Notes: generated by a model not told the origin, from the letters alone. Counted from the first letter of the stretch, positions 8,614-17,927 are shown. The stretch: 64,000 nt of DNA from Paracoccus aminovorans (GCF_001546115.1 NZ_KQ955209.1:1196037-1260036); one strand, 5' to 3'. Numbers and translations are program-made.

Positions 8614-9519
8614 TCAGTCCAGCAGCCCGGCCTTGGTCAGATAGGCGCGGGCGACCTCGGCGGCGGGCAGGCCCTCGACCTGAACCTGCCCGTTCAACCC
8701 TTGCAGGGTTTCAAGGTCCAGCCCCGCGAAAGCCGGCTCCAGCAGTTCGGCGATCTGCGGATATTCGGCCAGCACCTCGGCCCGGACAATGGGCGCGGGC
8801 TGATAGACCGGCTGCACGGTCTTGTCGTCCTGCAGCACCGTCAGGCCGGAAAAGGCAAGCGCGCCGTCGGTGCCATAGACCATGGCCGCATTCGCCCCGC
8901 TGGTGCCGTTTGCCGCCGCCTGGATCGTGGCGGCCGTGTCCCCGCCCGACAGCACGATCAACTGGTCCGGCGTCAGCGTAAAGCCATAGGCCTTCTGGAA
9001 GGCGGGCAGGGCCGGGGCCGAATTGACGAACTCGGCCGAGGCGACCAGCTTGACCTGGCCGCCCCCCGCCACCCATTTCCCGAACTCCGAGAACGTGCCC
9101 ACGCCCGCCTCTTCGGCCAGATCCGAGCGCAGGGCGACGCCCCAGGTATTGTTGGCGGGTGCGGGGCTCAGCCAGACGATGCCATTCGCCTCTTGGTCCA
9201 GTTGCTTCGCGGCCGCAAAGCCCGCGCGCGCATCCTGCCAGATCGGCTCGTCGGCGCGGTTGAAGAAGAAGGCGGCATTGCCGGTATATTCGGGATAGAT
9301 GTCGATCTCGTCCGCAAGGATCGCCTCGCGAACGATCGGCGTGCTGCCCAGCTGGATACGGTCGCGCGTCGGGATGCCCGCATGGTCCAGCACCTGAAGG
9401 ATGATCTGCCCCAGCACCCCGCCCTCGGTATCGATCTTTGACGACACGACGACCTCGGCCTGGGCGGTGCCGAGACCGGCGGCGAAGGCGACGAGCGACA
9501 GCAAGACAGGCTTCAGCAT
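8614..9519 (-). CDS. yehZ: Compatible-solute ABC transporter substrate-binding protein (YehZ/OsmF-like)
   Basis: A 301-residue periplasmic binding protein of the OpuAC/YehZ type. The signal peptide covers about residues 1-21 (ending AQA). The mature part starts with VVVSSKIDTEGGVLGQII and has the family's EIDIYPEYTGNA motif. It is the first gene of the operon; AAAGGGA precedes the ATG at 9519, and the ~250-base gap upstream presumably carries the promoter. It should capture glycine betaine or a similar osmolyte and deliver it to the permease pair. Confidence 0.9.
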   Translation of the reverse strand: MLKPVLLSLVAFAAGLGTAQAEVVVSSKIDTEGGVLGQIILQVLDHAGIPTRDRIQLGSTPIVREAILADEIDIYPEYTGNAAFFFNRADEPIWQDARAGFAAAKQLDQEANGIVWLSPAPANNTWGVALRSDLAEEAGVGTFSEFGKWVAGGGQVKLVASAEFVNSAPALPAFQKAYGFTLTPDQLIVLSGGDTAATIQAAANGTSGANAAMVYGTDGALAFSGLTVLQDDKTVQPVYQPAPIVRAEVLAEYPQIAELLEPAFAGLDLETLQGLNGQVQVEGLPAAEVARAYLTKAGLLD

Positions 9520-9774
9520 TGCATTTCCCTTTTGGTTCGTGCCGGCTCTGTATGTGAAGTGAACACGCAGATGGGCCGCATTTCAACGTCGGCATGGCCT
9601 TGAGATGGTTGGCTCATTCGGAACATTGCGCCGGCAGGTATTGTTCCACACCCCATGCGCAGGAGTTTCGCCGGTTTCCCGACCGAGAACACGGGTGTTG
9701 TTCGCACAATTCCCTGTCAGCCATATTCGACGTTTCGAGTCAAAGTATTATGCCCTTGGCTGCCGCACCTTTTG

Positions 9775-10270
9775 ACCGTTCCGAAGACGGTGATGATCGA
9801 CGCGACCTCCCTGAAGGTGCCCGCTCGGCGACCAGCCTGCGGTCGAAAAAGGGGCCGTCTGATCGGTCGTAGCCCGAGGGCCAGAAAACAGTCCGGGGAA
9901 CTGTTTTCCCGAGGACGGGCGGCATGAACACCAAGCTGCATGCCGTAACCGATGCCGAAGGCCGCCCGATCCGCGTTCTCGGGGGACATGATCCCCTGGA
10001 TCATGGCCTCATCCCTCGAACTCATGACCGCAGGCCAGGTCAGTGACTATACGGGTGCCGCCGCCCTTCCGGGCAGCCTGCCAAAGGCGGAGTGGCTTCT
10101 GGCCAACCGGGGCTACGATGCCGACTGGCATCAGGGATGCATCGAAAGACAAGGGGATAAGGCCCTGCATTCCAGGCCGGAAGACGCGTGGCGAGCCCGT
10201 CAAGCACGACAAGCGGCGCAACAGGATCGAGATCATGTTCGGCAGGCTGAAAGATGGGCACCGGGTTGCC
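9775..10270 (+). pseudogene. IS5-family (IS427-like) element, decayed copy 2
   Basis: A 5'-truncated relative of copy 1. It begins at the TVMIDAT motif and continues through MNTKLHAVTDAEGRP, MTAGQVSDYTGAAAL and RRNRIEIMFGRLKD, then breaks off near 10260 into IS110 sequence. Two palindromic inserts disrupt it: one at 9884-9908, absent from copy 1, and one at 9987-10005, shared with copy 1. Frames change several times, so it is dead. Confidence 0.75.
9884..9908. repeat. REP-like palindrome inserted in IS5 copy 2
   Basis: GAAAACAGT, 7-base loop (CCGGGGA), ACTGTTTTC: a perfect 9-bp inverted repeat. It sits in an extra segment of roughly 45-50 bases between the GRLIGR and KGGMNT codons of the transposase; copy 1 lacks it at the same place. 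The behaviour is that of a small mobile palindromic repeat. Confidence 0.6.
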
Positions 10271-10274
10271 TCCC

Positions 10275-10546
10275 GCATGGGCGCTTTTGGAGGCAGAAGG
10301 GGTTGCAGCCCGCCAAGTGCCTCCTGCTCAGGTGAAGGCGTTTGCGCAAAGTCGTGGCACAGGCGCCAAGACCGACCGGATCGATGCAGAACGCATTGCC
10401 CGCTTCTTTGTCTGCCGACCCGAAGCGGGCCGTATGCTTCCTGTAGAAAATCTTCGCCTTCTCAGAGCCTTGACGTCCAAAAGCGCGCAACTGGGTTGAA
10501 ATGCGCAAACGGCTGCTTGCCCACGGGTGTATCGATAAATGTCATC
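10275..10546 (+). pseudogene. Internal fragment of an IS110-family transposase
   Basis: The translation includes VPPAQVKAFAQSRGT, AKTDRIDAERIARF and LLRALTSKSAQL, the middle of the DEDD domain of IS110-family transposases. The expected VEMRKRLLA follows in another frame after 10497, so it is frameshifted as well as truncated at both ends. It abuts the broken IS5 copy directly. Confidence 0.75.
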
Positions 10547-10589
10547 GAGGCGGAGCGAGGCCGCCTCCTGGATGCGGACAGCCATCCGG

Positions 10590-10847
10590 TCAGGAGGCCC
10601 GGTTGCGAGCGATGACTTCAGCCGCCGTCAGCGGCTTGTAGCTGGTCTCGGGCGCGGCGAAGGCGCGGGTCAGCTCGGCCTTCAGCCGGTCAAACGCCTC
10701 CTGCTCGGCCCGCTCCTTGTCGCGCCGGATCAGGTCGCGGACATATTCGCTGATGTTCTCGTAGGAGCCGTTCTCGCCGACATTGGCCGCAACGAAGTCG
10801 CTGAGCGCGCCGCTGAGGCGGACGGTCATGGTCCTGGTGCGGGACAT
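10590..10847 (-). CDS. ParD-like ribbon-helix-helix antitoxin, no toxin partner
   Basis: An 85-residue protein with an N-terminal ribbon-helix-helix (RTRTMTVRLSGALSDFVA) and a helix ISEYVRDLIRRDKE typical of ParD/CopG antitoxins. The C-terminal tail would normally wrap a ParE toxin. The toxin gene should follow downstream at coordinates below 10590, but that space holds IS110 debris, so the partner was probably lost. An AGGAGCC precedes the ATG. It may still act as a repressor or as an anti-addiction antitoxin. Confidence 0.75.
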   Translation of the reverse strand: MSRTRTMTVRLSGALSDFVAANVGENGSYENISEYVRDLIRRDKERAEQEAFDRLKAELTRAFAAPETSYKPLTAAEVIARNRAS

Positions 10848-10977
10848 GGCAGGCTCCTGTGGCTCGGCGCGTATTCAATATAACCAAAAATTACTACACA
10901 TCAAGGAAGGTGTGCGCGGAGCAGTTTGAAAACGACGGCTCGCCAATTCGACCATCATCAAGAGCGTCAAGCGGGCC

Positions 10978-11529
10978 ATGGCTGCCTACAATGCCTCGGG
11001 CTATTTCGATGATGGCATGGACGTGGTGAAGGAAAAGAGCACCTTGATCAAGAACGACGCGGGCGATGTCGTCGGCGTCACCCTGACCATGCGCAACCAG
11101 GCCACGGGTGAAGAAATCACCCAGACCGACAGCATCGACGGCTTCATCCAGAAGGCGGCATGGATCACGTCGCCCGAGAAGGCCTTCGAGGCGTAGCAGG
11201 CCCGGCTGGCCGCACAGCAAGAGGCGCTGCTGAAGGCCGAGGAAGAACGGGCAAGCATGGGGAACAGGCTGATCGAGGAAAACTACAAGCAGACCATCGG
11301 CCTTGCTCGGCAGATCATGGCAGAGAATGTCGAGGATATCGAGACGTTCACCGGCGATCCGATGAACATGGGAGCGAAGGAAGGCGAGCCGTTGCCAGAG
11401 CCGCCGAAGCGTCTCACTTGGGACGAAGCCATGGCTGAGGCCCAGCGGCTGATGACAGAGGGTCCGCGCTTGGCACCAGCTGATGAAGCGCCGCAGACCG
11501 CGCCGCCGGTAGCGAGAAGGCCGCGGTAG
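10978..11529 (+). pseudogene. Phage-type protein split by an in-frame amber codon
   Basis: Two open frames, 10978-11196 and 11257-11529, are in the same frame and read through a single TAG at 11194-11196. Joined, they give about 180 residues: a beta-rich start (LIKNDAGDVVGVTLTMRN), a Lys/Gln/Ala-rich helix and a Pro-rich tail ending VARRPR. The make-up and the neighbouring virion-type genes suggest a phage structural or scaffold protein. I do not recognise the family. The upstream part (10900-10977) also looks truncated. Confidence 0.5.
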
Positions 11530-11541
11530 CGGCCTTCAGAG

Positions 11542-11910
11542 TCAGTTGCAGCCGAACTGGTCGCAGGTCACGGAATATCGATTTCCATTTGAATCCCGCC
11601 CAGACACGCTGGTCATGCCGCCGCCCAAGTCCATAGTGTCTTGCGTCCAACGGCTGCCATCTGCTGCTCTGCCGGTGGTCGTGGTCATACCACCACCCAG
11701 GTCCATCGTATCCTGTGACCAGCGAGACCCGGTTCGGGTGTTATAGCCATCTACAACTGTTTGGTTTCCAAATTGCTGGACAGTGTAATTATTCCCAGCG
11801 TCATCGCTGCACGTTCTAAAACTGCCGCTGCCGAAGCAGTCGGCTGCAGCGGGCGGGGTGGAAACAGCGACAGCAATGGTCGGGGCGAGCAGAAAAATCG
11901 GAAAGCGCAT
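11542..11910 (-). CDS. Small secreted protein with two tandem repeats
   Basis: A 123-residue exported protein. The signal peptide ends near AAADC; the mature part has cysteines at both ends (CFGSGSFRTC, CDQFGC). Two near-identical units of about 23 residues (GSRWSQDTMDLGGGMT, GSRWTQDTMDLGGGMT) lie in the middle. The ATG at 11910 has GAGGATC just upstream and starts directly with the signal peptide; the longer in-frame ATG at 12021 does not. The function is unknown. It sits between phage-derived genes but has the look of a chromosomal periplasmic protein. Confidence 0.7.
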   Translation of the reverse strand: MRFPIFLLAPTIAVAVSTPPAAADCFGSGSFRTCSDDAGNNYTVQQFGNQTVVDGYNTRTGSRWSQDTMDLGGGMTTTTGRAADGSRWTQDTMDLGGGMTSVSGRDSNGNRYSVTCDQFGCN

Positions 11911-12062
11911 GATGATCCTCGCAGATGCGTGATGATGTGATCGACGCCCCTCTGATTTGTCAATCACCATCGCGCCCTTGAGTGGATACCGGCCCCGTGC
12001 GATAACCGAGGCACGGCACATAGGAAGTGCGCCGAACCCAGCATCCTTTTCCCGGGGTTCCT

Positions 12063-14699
12063 ATGGCCGCTTCCGTTTCTGGCGTCTCGCCGCTTTCCCA
12101 TGCCTTGCAATCTCTCGGTGTCCAGCGCCCCGCGCCGCCGCCCGCGCCCGACCCGAAGGCCGCTATCGAGGATCTTGCGCGCCAGACCGGCTCGCCGGCG
12201 AACGTGCTGATGGCGCTGGCCGAGGCTGACGGGGGCGATCTGGACCGCGCGCGTCGCAATGCCGATTTCCTCGGTAAGCGGCTCGCCGGTGGCGCGAAAA
12301 TCGAGGATGCGGTGTCGGAACTCGCGGGCGATCCAGCCCGTGCCGCAATCGTGATGGACCGCAGCTATCAGCTTGCCGACGAACTCTATCCCGAGCCGGC
12401 GGCGCCCGAGGAAAAGCCGGGCATCGGCACCGACCTGAAAGACCTCGGCAAGCTGGGCGCGGCCGGGGCCGTGAAGATGACCGGCGGCGCCATGCAGGCC
12501 CTGGGCGCCTTCGCCGATGACGCCATGCGCGCCGGCGCGCGGGCCGAGATTGAAGCCTCGGGCGGCGACCCCGCGCAGGTCCGGGGTGAATCCATCGTGC
12601 GCAGCGGGTCGCGGGCCGCCGCCGATGCTGTGCGCGGCGTTGGCGATGACTTGGCGGGCAGCGTCTCGGATCGCATGAAGCAGGCCATGGAAGGGACGCA
12701 GTTCGAGGGTGAGCTGTTCTCGCCCTCGACATGGGGCGCCGGGGATGACCCCTCGGTCCGTGGCGTCCTCGGCCACACGGCGCAAGGCCTGGGTTCCATG
12801 ATCCCGGTTGCGGCCGCCTCGGCCGTGGCAGGCCCGGCCGGCGCCGCCGTCATGGGCGGGCTGGGTGCGGCGGGCGAGGGTGCGCAATCCGGTCGGGATT
12901 TCGTGCAGGCCGTTCGGGGCCGCGAGGGCGAGGCCGGCCCGGCCGCCCTCGAGGCGATGCCGGCGTTCCGCGCGCTGCTGGATCAGGGATTGTCGCCCGA
13001 CGAGGCGGCGGCAGAGCTGGCGGGTCTGGCCGAATCCGAGTCCGCGGCATGGCAGGCCATCCCCGGCACGGTGGGCGGCGCGGCCATGGGCAAGATCTTG
13101 AGCCGGGCAGAGGGCGTGCTGAATGCCGGCGGCCGGGCGGCGCGGGCCGCGAAGAAGGGCCTCGCCGGCGCCATCGAGGAAGGCGCCCAGGAAGCGGCCG
13201 AGGGCATGGCGTCCCAGCGAGGCATTGCCGCAGCCACGGGCGCCGAGGTGAACACGCAACAGGATTCGTTCGGGAACTTCGTCCTGGGCGCGCTGTCGGG
13301 CGGCGCGATGGGTGCTGGCGCTGGCGTGCTGGGCGGCCGGCAGGACACCGGCGGCGCCGAGGATGGTCCAGCGCCCGGGCCCGGCGATGCTGACCCGGCC
13401 GAGCCGGCAGGTGGCAGCGGCACACCCCTGGCGCTGCCCGCGCCCGAGAATGGCGGGACGATCTTCGGCCAGTCGCAGGCCCGGCAGGAGCCCGACAGCT
13501 TCGACCGCGATCCCAGCAATCCGAACCGCGCCGCGGCGGATCAGTCCGGGGCAGGGGCGCAGTTCCGTCCCGCAGGGCCGCCGCCGGTCGGCGATTCCCG
13601 TCCCGATGCTGTGGCCGAGGCCGAGCGCATCTTCCGCGCCCAGCCCGACACCATGGATCTGCCGGCAGATGCGCCGATCCCGCCCGAGGTCGATGGCGAG
13701 TTCACCGAGATTCCGCTGATTTCCGATACCGGCCCTGACGGCAGCGGGGCTGGTGCAGTTGCCGCGCCGGGGGGTGTATCTTCCCTCTCGGCCCCGCCCG
13801 GCGCGGCAGCGACGAATTCCGAGCCGCTGGCGGGCTTCCCGCCCGAGTTCTATGGCGGACAGACACCGGAAGGCATCGTAAAGTTGCCGCCCATTCGCCA
13901 CGCCGGCCCGGTCGAACGGATCGCGCAGGGCATCGCGGCGGCAACGCCGCCGGCGCTGCCCGCCCGTTTCCCGGATCAGAAGCCCGGCAGCGCGGTTCGC
14001 TTCGGCGACGCGGCATCGGGCCAGATCATCGATGGAGTGTTCCTCGGCGAGACCGAGGCCGGCGCGCGGGTGCGTGTCCAAGGCCGGGAAATCGACCTGA
14101 CCCCCGAGCAGTTCGACGCGGGCCGCGATGCGGTTGGCCCGATCGAGGAAGAACGGAAACGCGCGGAGCAAGAGGCCAAGCAGGCAGCGAAAGCCCTTCC
14201 CGCGCCCAAGCAGGAGGCGCCGAACGATGCTGAACCATCAGATGCAGCTGAAGCGCGAGATTCCGCGCTGCTTGCCGTTCCGACCACCTCTGGGCCTGAT
14301 GATGGACAGCCGGGAAGCGGTGCGCCAACTGCGCCGGGCGGGCTGCTGACCAAGAAGGACGCGAGGCGCTTCCGCCGATGGTTGCGGGACGGGTGGGCTC
14401 GCCTTGATCACCGGCTTGACCCTGACCCGGCAGGCTCGGAATTCCTGACCAGTGCCGAGATCGAGACCGTCAAGCGCACCGCGGCCGATACCGACGATGC
14501 GCTGACGCAGTACAAGATCACGATGACTTCCCGGGTCGGCGACCTCGAGACAGGCGCCGGCACCATGGCCGGACAGATCGACAATCGCTACACCAAGGCG
14601 CAGACCGACAGCGCCATTTCGTCAGCGATCACCAGCACCGAGGCCACGCTGAACAGCCGCATCAACGGCCGCGCCACGCCACCGCGCTCAATGCACTGA
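12063..14699 (+). CDS. Large phage virion/internal protein, apparently fused to a tail-tip fragment
   Basis: A long Ala/Gly-rich frame of about 878 residues. Residues 1-460 contain helices and a glycine-zipper-like hydrophobic region (VAGPAGAAVMGGLGAAGEG), as seen in phage internal or DNA-ejection proteins. Residues 460-760 are Pro/Ala-rich. The last ~110 residues (SEFLTSAEIETVKRTA, TSRVGDLETGAGTM) resemble the C-terminal region of phage host-specificity (tail tip J) proteins, and that sequence continues after a frameshift at 14680-15451. The gene therefore looks chimeric, probably through a deletion. I chose ATG 12063 over the GTG at 12027. Confidence 0.55.
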   Translation: MAASVSGVSPLSHALQSLGVQRPAPPPAPDPKAAIEDLARQTGSPANVLMALAEADGGDLDRARRNADFLGKRLAGGAKIEDAVSELAGDPARAAIVMDRSYQLADELYPEPAAPEEKPGIGTDLKDLGKLGAAGAVKMTGGAMQALGAFADDAMRAGARAEIEASGGDPAQVRGESIVRSGSRAAADAVRGVGDDLAGSVSDRMKQAMEGTQFEGELFSPSTWGAGDDPSVRGVLGHTAQGLGSMIPVAAASAVAGPAGAAVMGGLGAAGEGAQSGRDFVQAVRGREGEAGPAALEAMPAFRALLDQGLSPDEAAAELAGLAESESAAWQAIPGTVGGAAMGKILSRAEGVLNAGGRAARAAKKGLAGAIEEGAQEAAEGMASQRGIAAATGAEVNTQQDSFGNFVLGALSGGAMGAGAGVLGGRQDTGGAEDGPAPGPGDADPAEPAGGSGTPLALPAPENGGTIFGQSQARQEPDSFDRDPSNPNRAAADQSGAGAQFRPAGPPPVGDSRPDAVAEAERIFRAQPDTMDLPADAPIPPEVDGEFTEIPLISDTGPDGSGAGAVAAPGGVSSLSAPPGAAATNSEPLAGFPPEFYGGQTPEGIVKLPPIRHAGPVERIAQGIAAATPPALPARFPDQKPGSAVRFGDAASGQIIDGVFLGETEAGARVRVQGREIDLTPEQFDAGRDAVGPIEEERKRAEQEAKQAAKALPAPKQEAPNDAEPSDAAEARDSALLAVPTTSGPDDGQPGSGAPTAPGGLLTKKDARRFRRWLRDGWARLDHRLDPDPAGSEFLTSAEIETVKRTAADTDDALTQYKITMTSRVGDLETGAGTMAGQIDNRYTKAQTDSAISSAITSTEATLNSRINGRATPPRSMH

Positions 14700-15451
14700 C
14701 CTCGCGTGTCGACGACACCGAGGACGGCATTTCGGCGATGTCGGACAGCGTCCAGCAGGTCTCGGTCATCACCAACGAGGCCTCGGCCTATGGCCGGTTG
14801 CGGGTCAGCGCTTGGGGCACCGGGGCCGATGCCGGGGCGCGGATCGGGATCTTGGCCTGGGCCGACACCAGCCGCAACGGCGCCACCGCCGCGCTGTTCA
14901 TCGAGGCGCTGACCAACGGCAACAGCCGGGTCAACGTGGTGGCGAGCCAGTTCGCCGTGGTCGGTGGTGCCGCGAACGATCCGGTGCGCAGCGTGCCGTT
15001 CTACGTCCGCAACAGCGCGGTCTACATGACCACCGCCTTCATCGAAGAGGCGACGATCGGCACCCTGCACCTGGCCAACGGGGCCGTGGTTGGGGGCTAT
15101 ACCACCACGCTCAGCGGCGCGCACCCGAGCTGGAACACCCATGCCGAAATCGCCCGCTTCACGGTCAACCTGCCGGAAGCCTATCGAGGCATCCTGTTCT
15201 ACGAGTGCACCAACATCGAGTCCAACGACGGCACTGCCTCCTGCAGCGTTGGCGTGCAGGTGAATGGGGTCGGTGTCCCCGGAAGCGGGTCGCTCGTGAC
15301 AGCGCGACGCCCCGATCGCAGCCAGGATACGACCATGGCCTCAAGGCTCCGGCTGATTACCCTGTCCCATGGGAACAACGTGATCCGGCTTTGGGGCACG
15401 AACACCCAGGCCGTCAGCTACAAACTCGACCTTCTGACCTTCAAGAGGTGA
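14680..15451 (+). pseudogene. 3' end of a phage host-specificity (tail tip) protein, frameshifted
   Basis: In a different frame from the preceding gene, the sequence continues with ALNALTSRVDDTEDGISAM and a beta-rich C-terminal domain ending SYKLDLLTFKR. Central landmarks include GILAWADTSRNG and FYVRNSAVYMTTAFI, which resemble the C-terminal part of J-type tail proteins. A small indel around 14665-14676 separates the two frames. No start codon with a ribosome site is seen, so this piece is probably not expressed on its own. Confidence 0.6.
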
Positions 15452-15865
15452 CGCATGCGCGAGTAGCTCATCCGGGTTCTTCACTGTCGCCACCCGGCAA
15501 CGTTCGACTTCTATTCCACGCGGCAAATGCCCCTGAAATCGAAGCGTTCAACGGGACATCTGATAGAACCTTGTTTTATCAGGTGCTTGTAAAAACTTCA
15601 CCGAAATGACGCAGGCAACAGGTCCGGAGAATATCGACCCCGAGGGACCACTTCCGGGGCTCTTGGCGCGTAGGCCGGTTATCAGCCCAACCCGCATAAC
15701 CCTCGAAAACAACGGAAAATCCGGCCGCAGCCGGATCGGGAGAACGCTTTCGCGGGGGCAAGTGGCGGAGGGGATGGGCCTGACGTCCAACCTTCTCCGG
15801 TCATTAAGATATTGTTATTGATAGTTTTAGATCAGCAGGCGCAAGCCAGTCCCACCGAAACGCCA
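15452..15865. other. Intergenic region holding the left direct repeat
   Basis: The gap contains the candidate attL repeat at 15683-15769 and an AT-richer stretch near 15800-15835. A short open frame at 15606-15821 runs straight through the repeat and has no ribosome site, so I do not call it a gene. Nothing else recognisable is visible. Confidence 0.5.
15683..15769. repeat. Candidate attL: direct repeat of the tRNA-Ser 3' end and terminator
   Basis: These 87 bases match 57400-57487 in the same orientation, with about six mismatches and one single-base gap. The shared block runs from CAGCCC through CCCGCATAACCCT and a GC-rich hairpin to AGTGGCGGA. In the right copy that last part is the final 7 bases of a complete tRNA-Ser gene. 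The interval between the repeats, about 41.7 kb, therefore looks like an element integrated at the tRNA 3' end. Confidence 0.65.
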
Positions 15866-16789
15866 TCAGACAAGCGCGATGTCCGCCTCACCTCCTTGGA
15901 CCAGGAGCGAGTTGTCTTGTGCCGAAGCACTCTCCACTCTTACGAGCACCTCCATCGAGAGCAAATCGACGTTCGTTCCGACAAAGTTGCCTGCCACCGG
16001 GGTCACCTGTGCGATGTTTCGGGCCACGGCGAGTGGTATCAGGTTCCGGGACCCGAAGCTTCTGTTCGTGGGATCGAAGGCAATCCATCCGGCACCGGGG
16101 ACAAATATCTCGACCCAGGCGTGGGTGGACCCGGAACCCGCAAAACCCAAAAGGCATTCTTCCGCATCTGACAGATAGCCGGATACGATGCGGGAACCTA
16201 GTCCAAGCGTGCGCGCGGCTTCGGCGAGCAGGACCGCAAGATCACGGCACGAGCCCCATCGCCGGTCGAGCGTCTCGATCGGTGACTGGGTGCCTTCAGT
16301 ATCGCGGCTCTGGTAGGAAATCTGGGTGAACACACCATTGCTGATGTCCTTCAGCAAGGACAGCGTGTCTGTCGGGCGCGCCATGACAAAGCCCTCGACC
16401 CATAGGGAAAGCCGACCGTCCGGGTCGGGATATTGCGGAACCGTCAACGCGCCCAGATCCGTCCATTCGTCGGCGGTGTAGACAAAGGGGTACTGGGCCG
16501 CCGAGGCGGCGATGGTAAAGACCGGCCAGGCCGGCGAGGTGAGTTCCACGGAAGCGCGGCTCTCGATCACCAGATGATCCGTCACGCCGTCAAAGACCGC
16601 GGTGGCGACAGCGTTGCCGGCCACGTCATGCGCCCAGGTCACCGTCGCCGTTGGAGAAATGGAGAGTGCATGCGCAAGTAGTCGCAGTTCCCTTGTTTCT
16701 CGGGGACGTAGCATCAACCGATGGGGCCCGAGAGGGACCTTTTGACGGTATCTGTAGGTCGTGGTGTGAACGATCTCGAGGCAGGCCAA
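15866..16789 (-). CDS. Transglutaminase-like cysteine peptidase family protein
   Basis: A 307-residue cytoplasmic protein with the bacterial transglutaminase architecture: an N-terminal beta domain ([20 protein letters not shown]) and a C-terminal transglutaminase core. The catalytic triad is visible: Cys in [17 protein letters not shown], His in STHAWVEIF and Asp in IAFDPTN. Family members often pair with alpha-E or ATP-grasp proteins; none is present here. The frame opens with TTG at 16789 (AACTGGAACATCAT upstream), because no ATG precedes the conserved N-terminus. A second, different transglutaminase is encoded at 17928-18755. Confidence 0.85.
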   Translation of the reverse strand: MACLEIVHTTTYRYRQKVPLGPHRLMLRPRETRELRLLAHALSISPTATVTWAHDVAGNAVATAVFDGVTDHLVIESRASVELTSPAWPVFTIAASAAQYPFVYTADEWTDLGALTVPQYPDPDGRLSLWVEGFVMARPTDTLSLLKDISNGVFTQISYQSRDTEGTQSPIETLDRRWGSCRDLAVLLAEAARTLGLGSRIVSGYLSDAEECLLGFAGSGSTHAWVEIFVPGAGWIAFDPTNRSFGSRNLIPLAVARNIAQVTPVAGNFVGTNVDLLSMEVLVRVESASAQDNSLLVQGGEADIALV

Positions 16790-16837
16790 AATGATGTTCC
16801 AGTTAGGATTGAGGAAGACGGCGCGCGACTGCGGGGA

Positions 16838-17047
16838 TCAGCGGCGGCGAGACGCGCCCGCGCTGACGGGCGCGGCGTTCCGCCAGGCATTCAACCCCTT
16901 GCAGCGTCGGCAAATCCGTTCTCCGAAGCCTTCGCTCCAGAACGAGGTTTCGCATCGCAGGCATCGGCGTTCTTGCGGAACATCACCTACGGCCCTTTGG
17001 GTCGCGATGTCCGGTACGTCACCCTCGGCGATGGCCTCGTCCGCCAT
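16838..17047 (-). CDS. Small zinc-ribbon protein
   Basis: A 69-residue protein with two Cys pairs (CLRC near residue 29 and CRRC near 48), a likely zinc ribbon. The rest is charged and probably flexible. Its ATG overlaps the stop codon of the upstream gene as TAATG, a classic coupling arrangement, which supports it as real despite its size. Function unknown; such ribbons often bind nucleic acid or a partner protein. Confidence 0.6.
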   Translation of the reverse strand: MADEAIAEGDVPDIATQRAVGDVPQERRCLRCETSFWSEGFGERICRRCKGLNAWRNAAPVSAGASRRR

Positions 17048-17580
17048 TACGTGTTCCCCGCAACCAGACGGGCGCGTGAGGACGGCGGCGAGTCCGGTCG
17101 TGAAGGCATGCCTTCGTTTTCGGCGGTCCGGATCGACTCTTCGTCCGGCGCTCCTCGGGCGGTCGTCTTCGAAGGCGGCGCAGCCAGGTTCGAATCGGAT
17201 GTCCCAGACCCGGAATAGAGATGTCGCAGGTGCGCCTCGGAGACCCCGTCGGCCTTCATCACGAGCTGTACCATCGGATCGGCCAGCATTTCTTCAAGGA
17301 AAAAGTCGGACAACTCCCTGCCGGTCAGCTTGTCCTTGGCACGTGCTTGGTCGAGGTCGGCAAGGGAAACGGTCAGAGTCCGCGCAAGTCCCGGATGAGA
17401 TATCCGGGGATGAAGCTTCACAAGGACGGAGGCTTTCCAGGCTGCGGGTTCCCGTTCATCAGGGGGGGAAGCCAGCTCCGTTTCGATCTCGTACTCTCCC
17501 GCCGGGAGCGTCTCGTCAAAGCCCGGAACAGTGAAGGGCCGGGAAAAAACCGCTACGGTCTTGCTCGTCAGATCTTCCAT
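17047..17580 (-). CDS. Uncharacterised protein, PF-x-LPG-LPxGxYE family
   Basis: A 177-residue soluble protein. The N-terminal ~25 residues (VFSRPFTVPGFDETLPAGEY) match the pattern of the protein at 20605-20919 (FSNPFALPGYPGNLPPGDY), so the two are paralogues of one unrecognised family. The C-terminal 40 residues are Ser/Pro/Arg-rich. I chose ATG 17580 because AAAGGA precedes it; an in-frame ATG at 17661 lacks one. It is part of a minus-strand run from 18755 down to 15866. Confidence 0.65.
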   Translation of the reverse strand: MEDLTSKTVAVFSRPFTVPGFDETLPAGEYEIETELASPPDEREPAAWKASVLVKLHPRISHPGLARTLTVSLADLDQARAKDKLTGRELSDFFLEEMLADPMVQLVMKADGVSEAHLRHLYSGSGTSDSNLAAPPSKTTARGAPDEESIRTAENEGMPSRPDSPPSSRARLVAGNT

Positions 17581-17657
17581 TGGCGCGTTCCTTTCCCATG
17601 GTGCTGTGGGCGGTCCGCGCCCCTCACGGGAATGAGGCGCGCAACCGGTGTACACCC

Positions 17658-17837
17658 TCAAGATGTCTTGGACTTGGCGGGTGCATCCTTGCCAGAAGCC
17701 TTGGGCTCGGTCTCCTTGGCAGGGGTCGTTGCTGTTTTCGCAGGCTTCGGCTTTAACGCAGCCGCAGCCTTGGCGGTCAGGTCCTTGAAGGACACTTCAT
17801 CGATCCTTTGATTATCCGACGCCAACTCCTCGTCCAT
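17658..17837 (-). CDS. Small Lys/Ala-rich protein
   Basis: A 59-residue protein beginning MDEELASDNQRIDEVSF, with an Ala/Lys/Pro/Thr-rich tail that resembles histone-H1-like tails. The start is the ATG at 17837; a longer frame from 17906 has no ribosome site. It lies in the same minus-strand run as the two transglutaminases. Function unknown. Confidence 0.45.
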   Translation of the reverse strand: MDEELASDNQRIDEVSFKDLTAKAAAALKPKPAKTATTPAKETEPKASGKDAPAKSKTS

Positions 17838-17927
17838 GTCGGACCGGGATACTTCGCATCGGCACTGTACATATGGGGGCTGGCGACTCGAATTGCGATG
17901 GTGCATCGAAAAAGAAGCCGAGGTCAG

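Noticed and set aside
11964-14171. 735-codon frame antisense to the large virion protein
   Set aside because: Arg/Gly-rich composition with no family landmarks; the plus-strand frame has better protein character.
15606-15821. Small plus-strand gene of 71 codons
   Set aside because: It runs through the tRNA-derived repeat and terminator and has no ribosome site.
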